Below, one piece after another: positions 9,362 through 18,081 of a stretch of 64,000 bases of DNA. The position numbers were made by a program, and so were the translations under genes. The notes beneath the pieces were generated by a model. It was not told the origin of the DNA. It saw nothing but the letters and a program-made list of their open reading frames with translations, and did no database searches. Each line of letters opens with the position of its first letter. Position 1 is the stretch's first letter. The DNA comes from Paeniglutamicibacter sulfureus. GTDB lineage: Bacteria > Actinomycetota > Actinomycetes > Actinomycetales > Micrococcaceae. The stretch covers positions 806,001-870,000 of the forward strand of contig NZ_JAULBL010000001.1 of the NCBI RefSeq assembly GCF_030512175.1, given 5' to 3'.

Positions 9362-10387
9362 CTAGCTAGCCACCCTCGCAGTGGATCCGCGCACCACGAG
9401 CCAGGGTTCCACCAGGCATTTGGCCTCTACCTGCTCCGCTCCGTCGAAGCGCGCCAACAGTGCCAAACCGGCCTGCCGCCCGACTTCAAGGTTCAGGGCA
9501 TCCACCGTCGTAAGCCGCAACAGGTTGGAGGATGCCAGCGGGGAATTGTCGTAACCGAGGAGGGATATGTCCTCCGGAACCCGCAGCCCCAGGTCCCTGA
9601 TGGCCGCAGCCGCGCCCATGGCCATCGAATCGTTGGCCGCAAAAACAGCAGTCGTCTCGGGATTGGCCTGCAGCAGCATCTTGGTGAAGTGAAATCCGTC
9701 CTGCTCAGAAGTTCCCGCATCCCCCAGCACCACGGATTCAACCCCGGCCTCATGAAGCGCGTCGACAAATCCCGCGGCGCGCTCGCGCGCCGAACCGCCG
9801 CCGCCAGTCACATGGCCGATCTTCCGGTGCCCCAGGCCCAGCAGATGGTCGGCCGCCAGATTGCCTCCGCGCTTGTCGTCACTGGTAACGACGTCCGCCC
9901 CGGGAATCTGCCGGAGCCGGTTCCCGGCCAAGACGGAAGGCACGCCAATCCCATCGCCCATCTCCGGGCTCGGTTCGGAAGCAACGACGATGCCGTCGAC
10001 CCGCATGGCCAGAAACCCCTCCAATGGCGAAGCATCCACATGGGCATTGAACGACCTGTCGGCCACCGCCACCCGAATGCCGCGTTCGGCCAGGACCTCC
10101 TGCATGCCTTGCAGGAAGTCGACAAACCACAGATTTCGGTAATCGTCGATGATGACCCCGATGGTTCCGGTGCGACTTCCGGCTAGCGCGGCTGCAGCCC
10201 GGCTGGGTCGATAGTTCAGTTCGGCAATTGCGGCATCCACTGCCGCACGTCGTTCCGCCGAGACGTTGGGTGAACCGCGGAGCACCAGGGACACCAAGGA
10301 CTTGGACACCCCGGCCTGCTTGGCGACGTCGTAGATCGTTGGGCGCGACGCACCCTGGGGGCGGATGGACGCGGTTTTCTCGTTCAC
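9362..10387 (-). CDS. LacI-family transcriptional regulator
   Basis: A 341-residue LacI-family repressor. The N-terminal helix-turn-helix TIYDVAKQAGVSKSLVSLVL is followed by the hinge region YRPSRAAAALAG and a sugar-binding domain beginning GTIGVIIDDYRN. I place the start at the GTG at 10387 because GGAAGGAT lies 6 nt before it; the in-frame ATG 57 nt upstream has no ribosome site and would read through the operators. It is divergent from the oxidoreductase at 10527 and points toward the importer. A TGGAGCGCTCCA palindrome and a TGACAGGACA box lie in the shared promoter, consistent with autoregulation and a second input from the GntR regulator. Confidence 0.88.
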   Translation of the reverse strand: MNEKTASIRPQGASRPTIYDVAKQAGVSKSLVSLVLRGSPNVSAERRAAVDAAIAELNYRPSRAAAALAGSRTGTIGVIIDDYRNLWFVDFLQGMQEVLAERGIRVAVADRSFNAHVDASPLEGFLAMRVDGIVVASEPSPEMGDGIGVPSVLAGNRLRQIPGADVVTSDDKRGGNLAADHLLGLGHRKIGHVTGGGGSARERAAGFVDALHEAGVESVVLGDAGTSEQDGFHFTKMLLQANPETTAVFAANDSMAMGAAAAIRDLGLRVPEDISLLGYDNSPLASSNLLRLTTVDALNLEVGRQAGLALLARFDGAEQVEAKCLVEPWLVVRGSTARVAS

Positions 10388-10412
10388 TTTCAAATCCTTC
10401 CGGAAAAAAGAT

Positions 10413-10422
10413 TGACAGGACA
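10413..10422. promoter_or_regulatory. IolR-type operator, one mismatch (TGACAGGACA)
   Basis: Within TTGACAGGACATATGGAC, which matches 15 of 18 bases of the extended element at 7933-7950. It lies 26-35 bp upstream of the LacI GTG start, where a bound repressor would block transcription. On the minus strand it shares the TGTCCTG.CAATCT core with the two binding-protein promoters. Confidence 0.5.
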
Positions 10423-10444
10423 TATGGACAACCGTAGCGTTCAT

Positions 10445-10458
10445 ATGGAGCGCTCCAA
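10445..10458. promoter_or_regulatory. LacI-type palindromic operator TGGAGCGCTCCA
   Basis: The perfect 12-bp palindrome TGGAGCGCTCCA (10446-10457), with an A/A mismatch at the next outer pair, has the CG-centred form typical of LacI-family operators. It lies between the LacI gene and the divergent oxidoreductase at 10527. The same palindrome, extended to 14 bp, recurs at 46751-46764, 36 kb away, before a TIM barrel/SDR operon. Confidence 0.6.
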
Positions 10459-10526
10459 CAGTCTAGGGCATCATCAGCAAATGTCACCACCAGCCCCCCA
10501 CTTTTTAGTTTCCGAGGAGACACCCA

Positions 10527-11708
10527 ATGTCGAATGAAATCAGGGTTGCCGTCATCGGTGCCGGAATGGCCGGCAAGGCCCACGCCGCCGCCTTCCGCAG
10601 CGCCTCCACGCTCTACTCCCCCGTCCTGCCACCCATCAGGCTCGTCTCCATCGGGGACATGAACCCGGAATTCGGTTCGTTGGCCGCGCGCCGCTTTGGC
10701 TACGAACGCACGGACAGCAGCTGGCAGGCCATTGCCGAAGCCGACGACATCGATGTTGTCAGCGTCGTGATCGCCAACTCGCTGCACCGACAGGCCGTCG
10801 AGGGACTGCTGGCAGCCGGCAAGCACGTGCTGTGTGAAAAGCCGCTGAGCGACACCATGGATGACGCCCGCGCCATGGCCGAGCTCGCCTCCAAGGCCAG
10901 CGGGATCGCACGCGTCGGCTTCACGTTCCGCCGCACCCCAGGCATCGCCTACATCCGCGATCTGATCCGCACCGGCGTGCTGGGCGAAGTCCTGCACTTC
11001 AGCGGCCGCTACTGGACCGACTACGGATTCGATGCTGCAGCACCCATGAGCTGGCGCTACAAGGGCGGGGCCGGTTCCGGCGCCCTGGCCGACGTGGGAA
11101 GCCATCTGGCCTATGCCTCCGAGTTCCTTTGCGGCGACATCACCGCAGTCAGCGGCGGACGGCTGAGCACCGTCATCAAGGAACGCCCCCTGCCCCTGGG
11201 CGCCGTCATGGGCCACGACCACACCCCGGTCAGCGACACGTTCGAACCGGTGGAAAACGACGACTACGCCGCCTTCTCCGCGGAATTCGCCAACGGCGGC
11301 TCCGGCGGCTTCGAGGTTTCCCGCGTCGCCGCAGGCCACGCAAACTCCTTGATCTTCGAGGTGTTCTGCGCCAACGGGTCGGCCCGCTTCGACCAGCGCC
11401 GTCCCGCCGAGATCGAACTCTTCCTCAACGAGGGCGCCAGCGCACAAAACGGCTACCGCCAGGTCATCCTCGGCCCGGAGCACCCGTATCTGGCCGGCGG
11501 CCTGCCCATGGATGCGCCCAGCGTTGGATTCGGCCAGAACGAGGCCTTCGCCTACCAGGCACGTGCATTCCTCGAAGAGGTTGCCGGTGTATCCGAAGCG
11601 GAGTCGCTGCCGCGCTGCGCCACCTTCGAGGAAGGCGTGCGGAACATGGAGGTCCTGGCCGCGGTCGCCGCCTCGGCGCAGTCCAATGGAAAGCTCGTCA
11701 ACATCTAG
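10527..11708 (+). CDS. Gfo/Idh/MocA oxidoreductase (levoglucosan dehydrogenase-like length and layout)
   Basis: A 393-residue NAD(P)-dependent dehydrogenase. GAGMAG at residues 11-16 is the Rossmann loop and E104-K105-P106 carries the catalytic Lys; DVGSHLAY near 190 is the usual substrate-site segment. At ~390 residues with an insertion before the C-terminal sheet it resembles the longer branch that includes levoglucosan dehydrogenase, but the substrate is unknown. GAGGAG precedes the ATG. It is divergent from LacI and followed after 102 bp by a second oxidoreductase. A decayed homologue lies at 35737-36159. Confidence 0.82.
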   Translation: MSNEIRVAVIGAGMAGKAHAAAFRSASTLYSPVLPPIRLVSIGDMNPEFGSLAARRFGYERTDSSWQAIAEADDIDVVSVVIANSLHRQAVEGLLAAGKHVLCEKPLSDTMDDARAMAELASKASGIARVGFTFRRTPGIAYIRDLIRTGVLGEVLHFSGRYWTDYGFDAAAPMSWRYKGGAGSGALADVGSHLAYASEFLCGDITAVSGGRLSTVIKERPLPLGAVMGHDHTPVSDTFEPVENDDYAAFSAEFANGGSGGFEVSRVAAGHANSLIFEVFCANGSARFDQRRPAEIELFLNEGASAQNGYRQVILGPEHPYLAGGLPMDAPSVGFGQNEAFAYQARAFLEEVAGVSEAESLPRCATFEEGVRNMEVLAAVAASAQSNGKLVNI

Positions 11709-11810
11709 CGCAGCCCGGGGCCAACGTGCGGCGGCTGGCACAGAACGGTGCCCGCCGCCGCGGACCAACACATGCCAGGTGCCACGGCCCCGGCAAGCAC
11801 CTAAGGGGAT

Positions 11811-12893
11811 GTGACACCTGCCATGAACGAAGAACCCGATATCCGCATTGGATTGGTTGGCTACGGCTGGGGAGGAAGATACTTCCATGCCCCCGTCATC
11901 GAAGCCGCCGCCGGTGCCGTGTTGGCCGGTGTCGTGACAACCTCGGCTGCACGGCGCGCCGATCTGGCTATCGAGCACCCCGGGGTCCGTGCCCACGACT
12001 CCCTTGATTCCCTGGTGGCATCGGGGATCGATGTCCTGGTGCTCTCGGTGCCCGCCCCCGGGCGGGAAAACCTGGTCAGGGAGGCCTTGGGCTCGTGCGC
12101 AGTGGTGATCCTGGACAAGCCCTTTGCCATGGATGCCGGCCAGGCAAGGGAGTTGGCCGCATATGCCGAGGTTTCCGGGGCACGCCTTGGCGTCTACCAA
12201 AACCGTCGTTGGGACACCAACATCGCAACGCTAGGCGCGGTGCTTGCCGAGGGTCGGCTCGGTCCGGCGCACAGCCTGGAATCGGTGTTCGACCAAAACG
12301 AACCACGATCCGTCGAATCGGCCTCCAGCGGAGGAGCCCTGTTGGATCTGGGCAGCCACTTGGTGGACCAGGCGCTTTGGCTCTTTGGCCCGGTCGACAA
12401 CGTTGCAGCGGGCATGACGTGGACGCCCACCTCATGGGGAATCAACGACTCGGCGTTCACCATGCGCCTGGACCATGCCAGCGGCGTCACCAGCTGGCTG
12501 TCCGCGAACAAGCTGGCGGAACAGGGGCAACGGTTGCTCAGGGTTCAGGGTGCGGAAGGCCAGCTCACGATTCGGGGCAACGATATCCAAGCCGAGGCCC
12601 TGCTGGAGGGACGACGCCCAGCGGACAGCCACGCCAACTGGGGCTTCGACCCAGTCGAAGCCACTCTGGCCATCGGCGGCCGAACGGCGGGGGTGGCCTC
12701 GGCCCAGGGACGGTACCACGCCTACTACGAGTTGCTGGTCGATTCCGTGCGCTACCAGACACCCCTGCCGGTGTGCGCTTGCGAGGCCGTTGCCTGCGTG
12801 CAGGTTTTGGATGCGGCCCGGCTCAGCGCCACCCTGGGCGGCACCGAGGTCCCCGTACCGAAGGCGAAAAACGAACCGTGTCCGCAATGCTGA
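11811..12893 (+). CDS. Gfo/Idh/MocA oxidoreductase, scyllo-inositol dehydrogenase (IolW/YdgJ)-like
   Basis: A protein of about 360 residues opening with IRIGLVGYGWGGRYFHAPVI, the pattern of the NADP-dependent scyllo-inositol dehydrogenase branch. The catalytic triplet reads D102-K103-P104 instead of EKP; the Lys is kept. The start is uncertain: GTG at 11811 lies only 2 nt after AAGGGG, whereas ATG at 11823 lies 14 nt after it. The C-terminus ends CPQC. It probably reduces a keto-inositol or oxidises scyllo-inositol; this is family inference. Confidence 0.78.
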   Translation: MTPAMNEEPDIRIGLVGYGWGGRYFHAPVIEAAAGAVLAGVVTTSAARRADLAIEHPGVRAHDSLDSLVASGIDVLVLSVPAPGRENLVREALGSCAVVILDKPFAMDAGQARELAAYAEVSGARLGVYQNRRWDTNIATLGAVLAEGRLGPAHSLESVFDQNEPRSVESASSGGALLDLGSHLVDQALWLFGPVDNVAAGMTWTPTSWGINDSAFTMRLDHASGVTSWLSANKLAEQGQRLLRVQGAEGQLTIRGNDIQAEALLEGRRPADSHANWGFDPVEATLAIGGRTAGVASAQGRYHAYYELLVDSVRYQTPLPVCACEAVACVQVLDAARLSATLGGTEVPVPKAKNEPCPQC

Positions 12894-12968
12894 ACCCCTG
12901 ACCTGAACCGAGGGCGATGCACCCTCCTCCGCGAGCATCTGGACTGCTATGCTCAACTCAAGTTAGAA

Positions 12969-12978
12969 TGTCTTATCA
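12969..12978. promoter_or_regulatory. Possible IolR-type site before the GntR gene (TGTCTTATCA)
   Basis: One mismatch to KGWCHTRACA, 44 bp upstream of the TTG start of the GntR regulator, so autoregulation is possible. It lacks the wider flanking similarity of the strong sites and could be chance. Confidence 0.3.
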
Positions 12979-13021
12979 AACTATTCGTGCGGAATGCCGA
13001 CGGGTTTCATGGAGGAAACAA

Positions 13022-13762
13022 TTGAGCTTGGACCTGAATATCCAGATTGATCGTTCGTCTCCCGTGCCGCTGTACCACCAGATCGTCCAGGGCATCGAGA
13101 CCGCCATCCACGACGGAACCCTGGAAGCCGGCAGCCGCCTGGAGAACGAGATCGATCTTGCGCAGCGCCTGAACCTGTCGAGGCCAACCATGCGCAAGGC
13201 CATGGACGAATTGGTTCGTTCTGGGCTTCTGGTGCGCAAGCGCGGCGTGGGTACCCAGGTGGTGTCGAGCCAGGTGCGTCGGCATTTGGAGCTGTCCAGC
13301 CTCAACGACGACCTCGAACGTTCCGGGAAGACTCCGACCACCGAGTCGCTGAGCTTCAGCCACGGACCTGCCGACAAGCGCGTGGCCGACCTGATGAAGC
13401 TCCCGGCCGGGGTGCAGGTTTACCACTTCACGCGCCTGCGCAGCGTAGACGGCAGCCCGCTGGCGCTGATGGAAAACTGGGTGCGCGACGACATTGTCAC
13501 CATCGACGAGCAGTCGCTCAACGAGCACGGGCTCTACCAGATCCTGCGCGATGCCGGAGTGAATTTCCGACTCGCCAACCAGCGGATCGGCGCCATGATC
13601 GCCAACGACTACCAAGCCCCGCTGCTGAAGGTCGCTGAAGGCTCCGCCCTGGTGACCATGGAACGCACGGCTGTCGATGACACCGGCCGCAGTGTGGAGA
13701 CCGGCAGCCACGTGTACCGCGCTGATTCATACAGCTTTGAAATGACTCTCGTCCAGCGTTAG
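13022..13762 (+). CDS. iolR: GntR-family transcriptional regulator, IolR-like
   Basis: A 246-residue GntR regulator of the HutC type: winged helix over about residues 10-75 (LYHQIVQGIETAI, SRPTMRKAMDELVRSGLLVRKRGVGTQV) and a C-terminal UTRA effector domain (VYHFTRLR, GLYQILRDAGV, VYRADSYSFEMTL). The TTG at 13022 is the likely start because GGAGG lies 6 nt upstream; the longer frame from 12917 has no ribosome site. It sits 37 bp before iolB. The TGTC-N2-GACA boxes recurring before inositol genes match the motif I recall for C. glutamicum IolR, also a GntR protein, so this gene is the best candidate for their repressor. The symbol is by analogy. Confidence 0.8.
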   Translation: MSLDLNIQIDRSSPVPLYHQIVQGIETAIHDGTLEAGSRLENEIDLAQRLNLSRPTMRKAMDELVRSGLLVRKRGVGTQVVSSQVRRHLELSSLNDDLERSGKTPTTESLSFSHGPADKRVADLMKLPAGVQVYHFTRLRSVDGSPLALMENWVRDDIVTIDEQSLNEHGLYQILRDAGVNFRLANQRIGAMIANDYQAPLLKVAEGSALVTMERTAVDDTGRSVETGSHVYRADSYSFEMTLVQR

Positions 13763-13799
13763 AAATGCCGGGCACCACGAACCTCGAAAGGGCAAAACC

Positions 13800-14693
13800 T
13801 TGACAGATTGGGTATATCCGGCCGGAACAGCCATCGACGGAGCATGGCAAACATCCATCGGCGCAGCGGATTCGCAGCTGGATGTCGCCGGCTGGGCGCA
13901 CACCGGCATCAAGATTGCGCAGCTTTCACCCGGCGAATCACTATCGATGCCTGCAGCGGCGGAGGAACGCATCATCGTCCCACTGCAAGGGGCCTTCACC
14001 GCCGCGGTTGACGGTCAGGACCATGAACTTGCGGGGCGCTCCTCGGTGTTTCACGGGCCTTCGGACGTCCTTTACACCGGCATCAACACCGCGGTAACGG
14101 TCTCTTCGGTGGCCGGTGGCCGCTTTGCCGTCGCTCTTGCACCTGCCGAGGCCGCCTACCCCACACGACTGGTAACGGCGGCCCAGACGCCGGTGGAACT
14201 TCGCGGATCGGGCAACTGCTCCCGGCAGGTCCACAATTTTGGCACGCCCGCGGCGCTGGAGGCCGACCGTTTCATTGTCTGCGAGGTCATCACCCCGGCA
14301 GGCAACTGGTCTTCCTATCCACCGCACAAACACGACGAGGAAAAAGAGGGAGAAACCAACCTCGAGGAGATCTACTACTTCGAGACCCGGGTGGCGAAGG
14401 ATTCCCCGGCACCTGAGACAACCGACCCCATCGGATACGCCCGCGTCTACGCCTCGGATGGGCGACCCATCGACGTGACCACGGAGGTGCGCACCGGTGA
14501 CGTGGTCTTGGTTCCCTACGGCTGGCATGGTCCGGCCATGGCGGCCCCGGGCTACGACCTGTACTACCTCAATGTCATGGCCGGGCCGGGCCGGGTGCGC
14601 GAGTGGCTGATCAGCGACGACCCGCACCACGGCTGGGTCCGCGGCACCTGGAACGAGGAATCGATCGACCCACGTCTGCCTTTCACACCGTAG
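13800..14693 (+). CDS. iolB: 5-deoxy-glucuronate isomerase
   Basis: A 297-residue double-cupin protein matching IolB, which converts 5-deoxy-glucuronate to 5-dehydro-2-deoxygluconate between the IolD and IolC steps. Recognisable segments are YPPHKHDEE near 176-184 with metal-binding His and Glu, LEEIYYFE near 191, and VLVPYGWHGP near 236, all IolB hallmarks. The start is TTG at 13800 with AAAGGG about 7 nt upstream. It directly follows iolR and is separated by about 23 kb from the rest of the iol pathway genes, which lack their own iolB. A strong terminator follows. Confidence 0.93.
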   Translation: MTDWVYPAGTAIDGAWQTSIGAADSQLDVAGWAHTGIKIAQLSPGESLSMPAAAEERIIVPLQGAFTAAVDGQDHELAGRSSVFHGPSDVLYTGINTAVTVSSVAGGRFAVALAPAEAAYPTRLVTAAQTPVELRGSGNCSRQVHNFGTPAALEADRFIVCEVITPAGNWSSYPPHKHDEEKEGETNLEEIYYFETRVAKDSPAPETTDPIGYARVYASDGRPIDVTTEVRTGDVVLVPYGWHGPAMAAPGYDLYYLNVMAGPGRVREWLISDDPHHGWVRGTWNEESIDPRLPFTP

Positions 14694-14705
14694 GCACATG
14701 AAATC

Positions 14706-14744
14706 AAGGAGCCGGTTTCCCCATTGCGGGGAAACCGGCTCCTT
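14706..14744. terminator. Intrinsic terminator hairpin after iolB
   Basis: A perfect 17-bp inverted repeat (AAGGAGCCGGTTTCCCC and complement) with a 5-nt loop, followed by a T-containing stretch. It lies 13 bp after the iolB stop and ends the iolR-iolB unit; being symmetrical it may also serve the converging dioxygenase operon. A smaller hairpin, CCCTGTA-TCCC-TACAGGG, lies at 14803-14820. Confidence 0.8.
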
Positions 14745-14905
14745 GTTGTAGGTCCCGCTGCGGAAGAACGTCGCGCGGGAATTTTCAACTCACGGGGGAA
14801 GGCCCTGTATCCCTACAGGGTCTCCCCTTCCAACGACCCGTCAGGAGCCTCCGCGCCTGATTCAGGCCATGAGAAGTGGGCTATCCACAAGCGGGTCGCA
14901 GTTCC

Positions 14906-15838
14906 TCAAGCCACCTCGGGGGCCAATACGATGTCGAATCGCACCCTTGACCAGTCGCTGTCCTCGAGTTCGCGTCCGTCGGGCACCGGAGTGCCCGGGA
15001 GTTGGTGGTCGAAGTCCTTGACGAGGCTGTCCTTGACGCCAAAAACGGTGTCGGACTTGATCAGTTCGTCGCCGCGCACGAAAATATGCGTCACCAGGGT
15101 GCGGAAACCGGGGGCAGTCACCATGAAATGAAGATGCGATGCCCGCATGGGCGACCGGCCGGTGGCTTCCAGCATCTTGCCGACCGGGCCGTCGTGTGGA
15201 ATCGGGTACGGAGTTGGCGTCAGGCCCCAGAAGTTGTAGCTCCCTGCCTCGTCGCTAAAGAGGTGTGCCCGGCCCGAAACCCGGTCATCGGTGTACTGGA
15301 CATCGTAGAATCCGTCTTCATCGGCCTCCCACACCTCAATGCGTGCGTTGGGAATGGCGTTTCCCTCCACATCCTTGACGCTGCCTTCCACCCAGCAGGG
15401 CTGTCCGACACCGGCGCCGGCAATGTCGCCGCCATTGGCGATGAGGGGGGCATCGTCAACAAAGAACGGCCCGAAGACGGTGGCCTCGGTGGCGTTGCCC
15501 ACGGCTTCGTTGTTGACGTTGATCGTTTGCATGGAAGCGCCCAGAACATCCGAGAGCAGGATGAACTCCTGGCGCCGGTCGTCGGTGATGTGGCCGACCG
15601 CGGTGAGAAATTCAATGGACCTTTCCCACTCGGCTTCGGTGAGCCGGACCTCGCGGATGAAGGCGTGCAGGTGGCGCACCAGTGACTGCATCAATTGCTT
15701 GGTCCGCGGCTCGGTGCATTGTTCGAAAGACCGGAGAACATTTTCGATCAGTCGTACTTCAACGTCCATCTGCGCCGGGGAAATTGCCGCCCGGCGGGCT
15801 TCGTCCGCTGTGCGTGCTACTTCAATTGAACTGCTCAT
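14906..15838 (-). CDS. Intradiol dioxygenase, hydroxyquinol 1,2-dioxygenase type
   Basis: A 310-residue intradiol ring-cleavage dioxygenase with the N-terminal catechol-dioxygenase helical domain. The Fe(III) ligands of the family are visible: Tyr in DGFYDVQY, Tyr in TPTPYPIP, and the two His of [17 protein letters not shown] and VWEADEDG are typical. The sequence resembles hydroxyquinol dioxygenases more than catechol ones, and the maleylacetate reductase gene in the same operon supports that: the product of hydroxyquinol cleavage is maleylacetate. The ATG at 15838 has GAGGAGG upstream; the longer frame is rejected. It is the last gene of the minus-strand operon that begins with an ABC importer. 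Confidence 0.88.
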   Translation of the reverse strand: MSSSIEVARTADEARRAAISPAQMDVEVRLIENVLRSFEQCTEPRTKQLMQSLVRHLHAFIREVRLTEAEWERSIEFLTAVGHITDDRRQEFILLSDVLGASMQTINVNNEAVGNATEATVFGPFFVDDAPLIANGGDIAGAGVGQPCWVEGSVKDVEGNAIPNARIEVWEADEDGFYDVQYTDDRVSGRAHLFSDEAGSYNFWGLTPTPYPIPHDGPVGKMLEATGRSPMRASHLHFMVTAPGFRTLVTHIFVRGDELIKSDTVFGVKDSLVKDFDHQLPGTPVPDGRELEDSDWSRVRFDIVLAPEVA

Positions 15839-15880
15839 GTTGTTTCCTCCTCTTAGTTGGTGGCCATGCACCAAAGGTGT

Positions 15881-16819
15881 TTACGGCTGTGAAGCTTCAT
15901 CAAGAAGCTGCACTTCGGCTTCGGTGAGGGTCAGGTGCATGTTGGCCACCAGGGGCATCAGCTGTGCCACGGTGCGTGCACTGGCGATCGGCGCGGTGAT
16001 CCCGGGTTTTGCCCTGAGCCAGGCCAGGGCAATCGGGGCGAAGGGGCACGTCCGGTCGGCCGATACCTGCGCGAGGGCGTCAAGAACATTTTCTCCACGA
16101 GCCGTCAAATACCGGCCTGCGTCGGCGGCCCGAACGCTGTCGACCTCGGCCGTGCCACGATATTTCCCGGTCAGGAATCCGTGCGCGAGCGAATAGTACG
16201 GAAAGACGTCTAGGGAGTGTTTTTGCGCCAGCGGTAGGAGCGATGCCTCGACGTCGCGTTCCATGAGATTGTAGTGGGGTTCGAGGGCCACGGGAAGGGG
16301 GAAGCTTTCGCGTTCGCTGATCTCAAGCCACTGGGCGATCCGCTCCGGTGAATAGTTGGAGATGCCGATGGAGCGGATCTTGCCTTGGTCGACGAGCCCC
16401 GACATTGCCTCGATGCTTTCCACCAGAGGGGTGGACGGGTCATCGAAATGTGCGTAGTAGATGTCGAGGTAATCGAGCCCGAGTCTGGTCAACGATCCGT
16501 CGATGGCTGCGTTGATTGTCGCCGGAGCCATCCCCGAGAGCTGCGGATGGTGACTCACCTTCGAGGCCACCAGGATTTTGTCACGGTCATCGCGTTGCGC
16601 CAGCCACGACCCAATGATGGTTTCGGCCTCGCCGCCCGAGTTCCCTTCGGCCCAGAACGAGTACGAGTCAGCGGTGTCAATGAAGTTCCCGCCCATCTCC
16701 ACGTACCCGTCCAGGATCCGGTGGCAGACCTCGACATCGGCCGTCCAGCCAAAAACGTTGGTGCCGAGCACCAGGGGTGCTACCTTGATTTGTTGTGAAA
16801 CTGCTAGCTGTGAAGACAT
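15881..16819 (-). CDS. Aldo/keto reductase
   Basis: A 312-residue NADPH-dependent aldo/keto reductase. The catalytic tetrad is visible as Asp and Tyr in FIDTADSYS, Lys in VASKV and His in YYAHFDD; ISNYSPE and the C-terminal IASARTVAQL segment form the cofactor site. It lies between maleylacetate reductase (96 bp) and the dioxygenase (42 bp) in one operon. Classical hydroxyquinol pathways do not need such a reductase, so it may act on a carbonyl intermediate of the upper pathway. Substrate unknown. Confidence 0.85.
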   Translation of the reverse strand: MSSQLAVSQQIKVAPLVLGTNVFGWTADVEVCHRILDGYVEMGGNFIDTADSYSFWAEGNSGGEAETIIGSWLAQRDDRDKILVASKVSHHPQLSGMAPATINAAIDGSLTRLGLDYLDIYYAHFDDPSTPLVESIEAMSGLVDQGKIRSIGISNYSPERIAQWLEISERESFPLPVALEPHYNLMERDVEASLLPLAQKHSLDVFPYYSLAHGFLTGKYRGTAEVDSVRAADAGRYLTARGENVLDALAQVSADRTCPFAPIALAWLRAKPGITAPIASARTVAQLMPLVANMHLTLTEAEVQLLDEASQP

Positions 16820-16915
16820 GGTCCAACTCCAGAAAGTACGGGGGTGCGCCAGGAGCGCACAAGGGATGCTTGGCGCGCCGCGTCCCGACCTGAACGCCGC
16901 ACTGGTCTGAGGTGG

Positions 16916-17995
16916 CTAGGCCGAAGGATTTTCACGTGGCTTGTCCCCTGCCCAGGCATCACGAAGGATCCCTCGAACCGCGGCCAGATCAATGGGGCGG
17001 GGGTTGCCGTAGGAGTAGCTGGTGACTTCCTCGGCAATCCGCTCGATGTCTTCCTCGAGCATTCCCAGCTCGGCCAGCGACCGGGGGGCTCCGAGTTCCT
17101 CGGCCAGGTCCCACAATGCCAGTGCCGGATCCTCCACATCCCCCAGGGCCCGGGACAGTGCCTGTTTCGCCTGCGAGGCGGCCGGCTGGTTGAAGGCCAA
17201 CGCGTAGGGCAAGACCACCGTGTGGGTCTGGGCATGGGGAAGGTTCAGGGTTCCGCCCAGTGCGTGGCAGAGCTTGTGGTGAAGCGACATCGTCGTCGCC
17301 CCGAGGCAAGCGCCGCAGAGCCACGACCCGTACAGGGCATTGCTCCGGGCTTCCAGGTCGGCGGGGTCCTTCACGATGAAAGGCAGCGCCTCGACCAGGG
17401 CGCGGACCCCGTCTTCGGCCATCAGGGAGATGATGGGGGTCGCATCCGGTGCGTAGAGGGCTTCGACCGCGTGCGCAATGGCATTGATGCCGCTGGTCAC
17501 CGACATGGCTGCCGGCAATGTTGCGCTCAGTTCCGGGTCGTAGACGACGCTGCGCGGAAGCACCCGGGGATCCCTGCCGGTCTCCTTCCGTCCATTGGTC
17601 GTCAGGCCCCAGACGGGGGTCATTTCCGAGCCCGCATACGTTGTGGGAACGGCGACAATCGGCAGGTCGTGGTTCAGGGCGATGGCCTTGCCCAGGCCGA
17701 TGGCCGAGCCCCCGCCCACGGTGACGCAGCCGTCGGCGCCCACCCGTGCGGCCTCGTCGCTGGCGCGTTTCGCTGCTTCGGCGGGCACGTGCATCACCGC
17801 TTCGGCCAGTACGCCCACGGCGCGCGAGCCGAGTACCTGGGCGATTTGGTCTCCGGTGTCCTTCTGCTCGGGTGAGCACAGGACCAGGACCCGCTTCAGT
17901 CCTAGGTGGTCAAGCTCGGCCGGCAATTCGGAGAGCGATCCGGCTCCGAACCGGACTCGCATGGGAAGGGCGTCATAGGTGAATTGCGTGGTCAT
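16916..17995 (-). CDS. Maleylacetate reductase
   Basis: A 359-residue iron-containing-alcohol-dehydrogenase superfamily protein matching maleylacetate reductases, which reduce maleylacetate to 3-oxoadipate with NAD(P)H. Key segments are VTVGGGSAIGLGKAIAL (cofactor loop), PTTYAGSEMTPVWG, and the His-rich HHKLCHALGGTLNLPHAQTH region. With the dioxygenase at 14906 it completes the lower hydroxyquinol pathway. It begins 86 bp after the ABC permease gene, so it is probably cotranscribed with the importer. Genes for the 3-oxoadipate CoA-transferase and thiolase are not in this window. Confidence 0.92.
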   Translation of the reverse strand: MTTQFTYDALPMRVRFGAGSLSELPAELDHLGLKRVLVLCSPEQKDTGDQIAQVLGSRAVGVLAEAVMHVPAEAAKRASDEAARVGADGCVTVGGGSAIGLGKAIALNHDLPIVAVPTTYAGSEMTPVWGLTTNGRKETGRDPRVLPRSVVYDPELSATLPAAMSVTSGINAIAHAVEALYAPDATPIISLMAEDGVRALVEALPFIVKDPADLEARSNALYGSWLCGACLGATTMSLHHKLCHALGGTLNLPHAQTHTVVLPYALAFNQPAASQAKQALSRALGDVEDPALALWDLAEELGAPRSLAELGMLEEDIERIAEEVTSYSYGNPRPIDLAAVRGILRDAWAGDKPRENPSA

Positions 17996-18081
17996 TGAAT
18001 GGACTCCTCCAGGGGATACTTCGTATGCAAGGTGTTTCCGGGTCCGCCGTCGGTGGCATTCCGGAAGTGGTGTTCGCGGGT

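Noticed and set aside
9879-12200. A 773-codon minus-strand frame across two oxidoreductases and the LacI gene.
   Set aside because: Antisense shadow with low-complexity product; the plus-strand genes and the LacI gene have clear motifs and ribosome sites.
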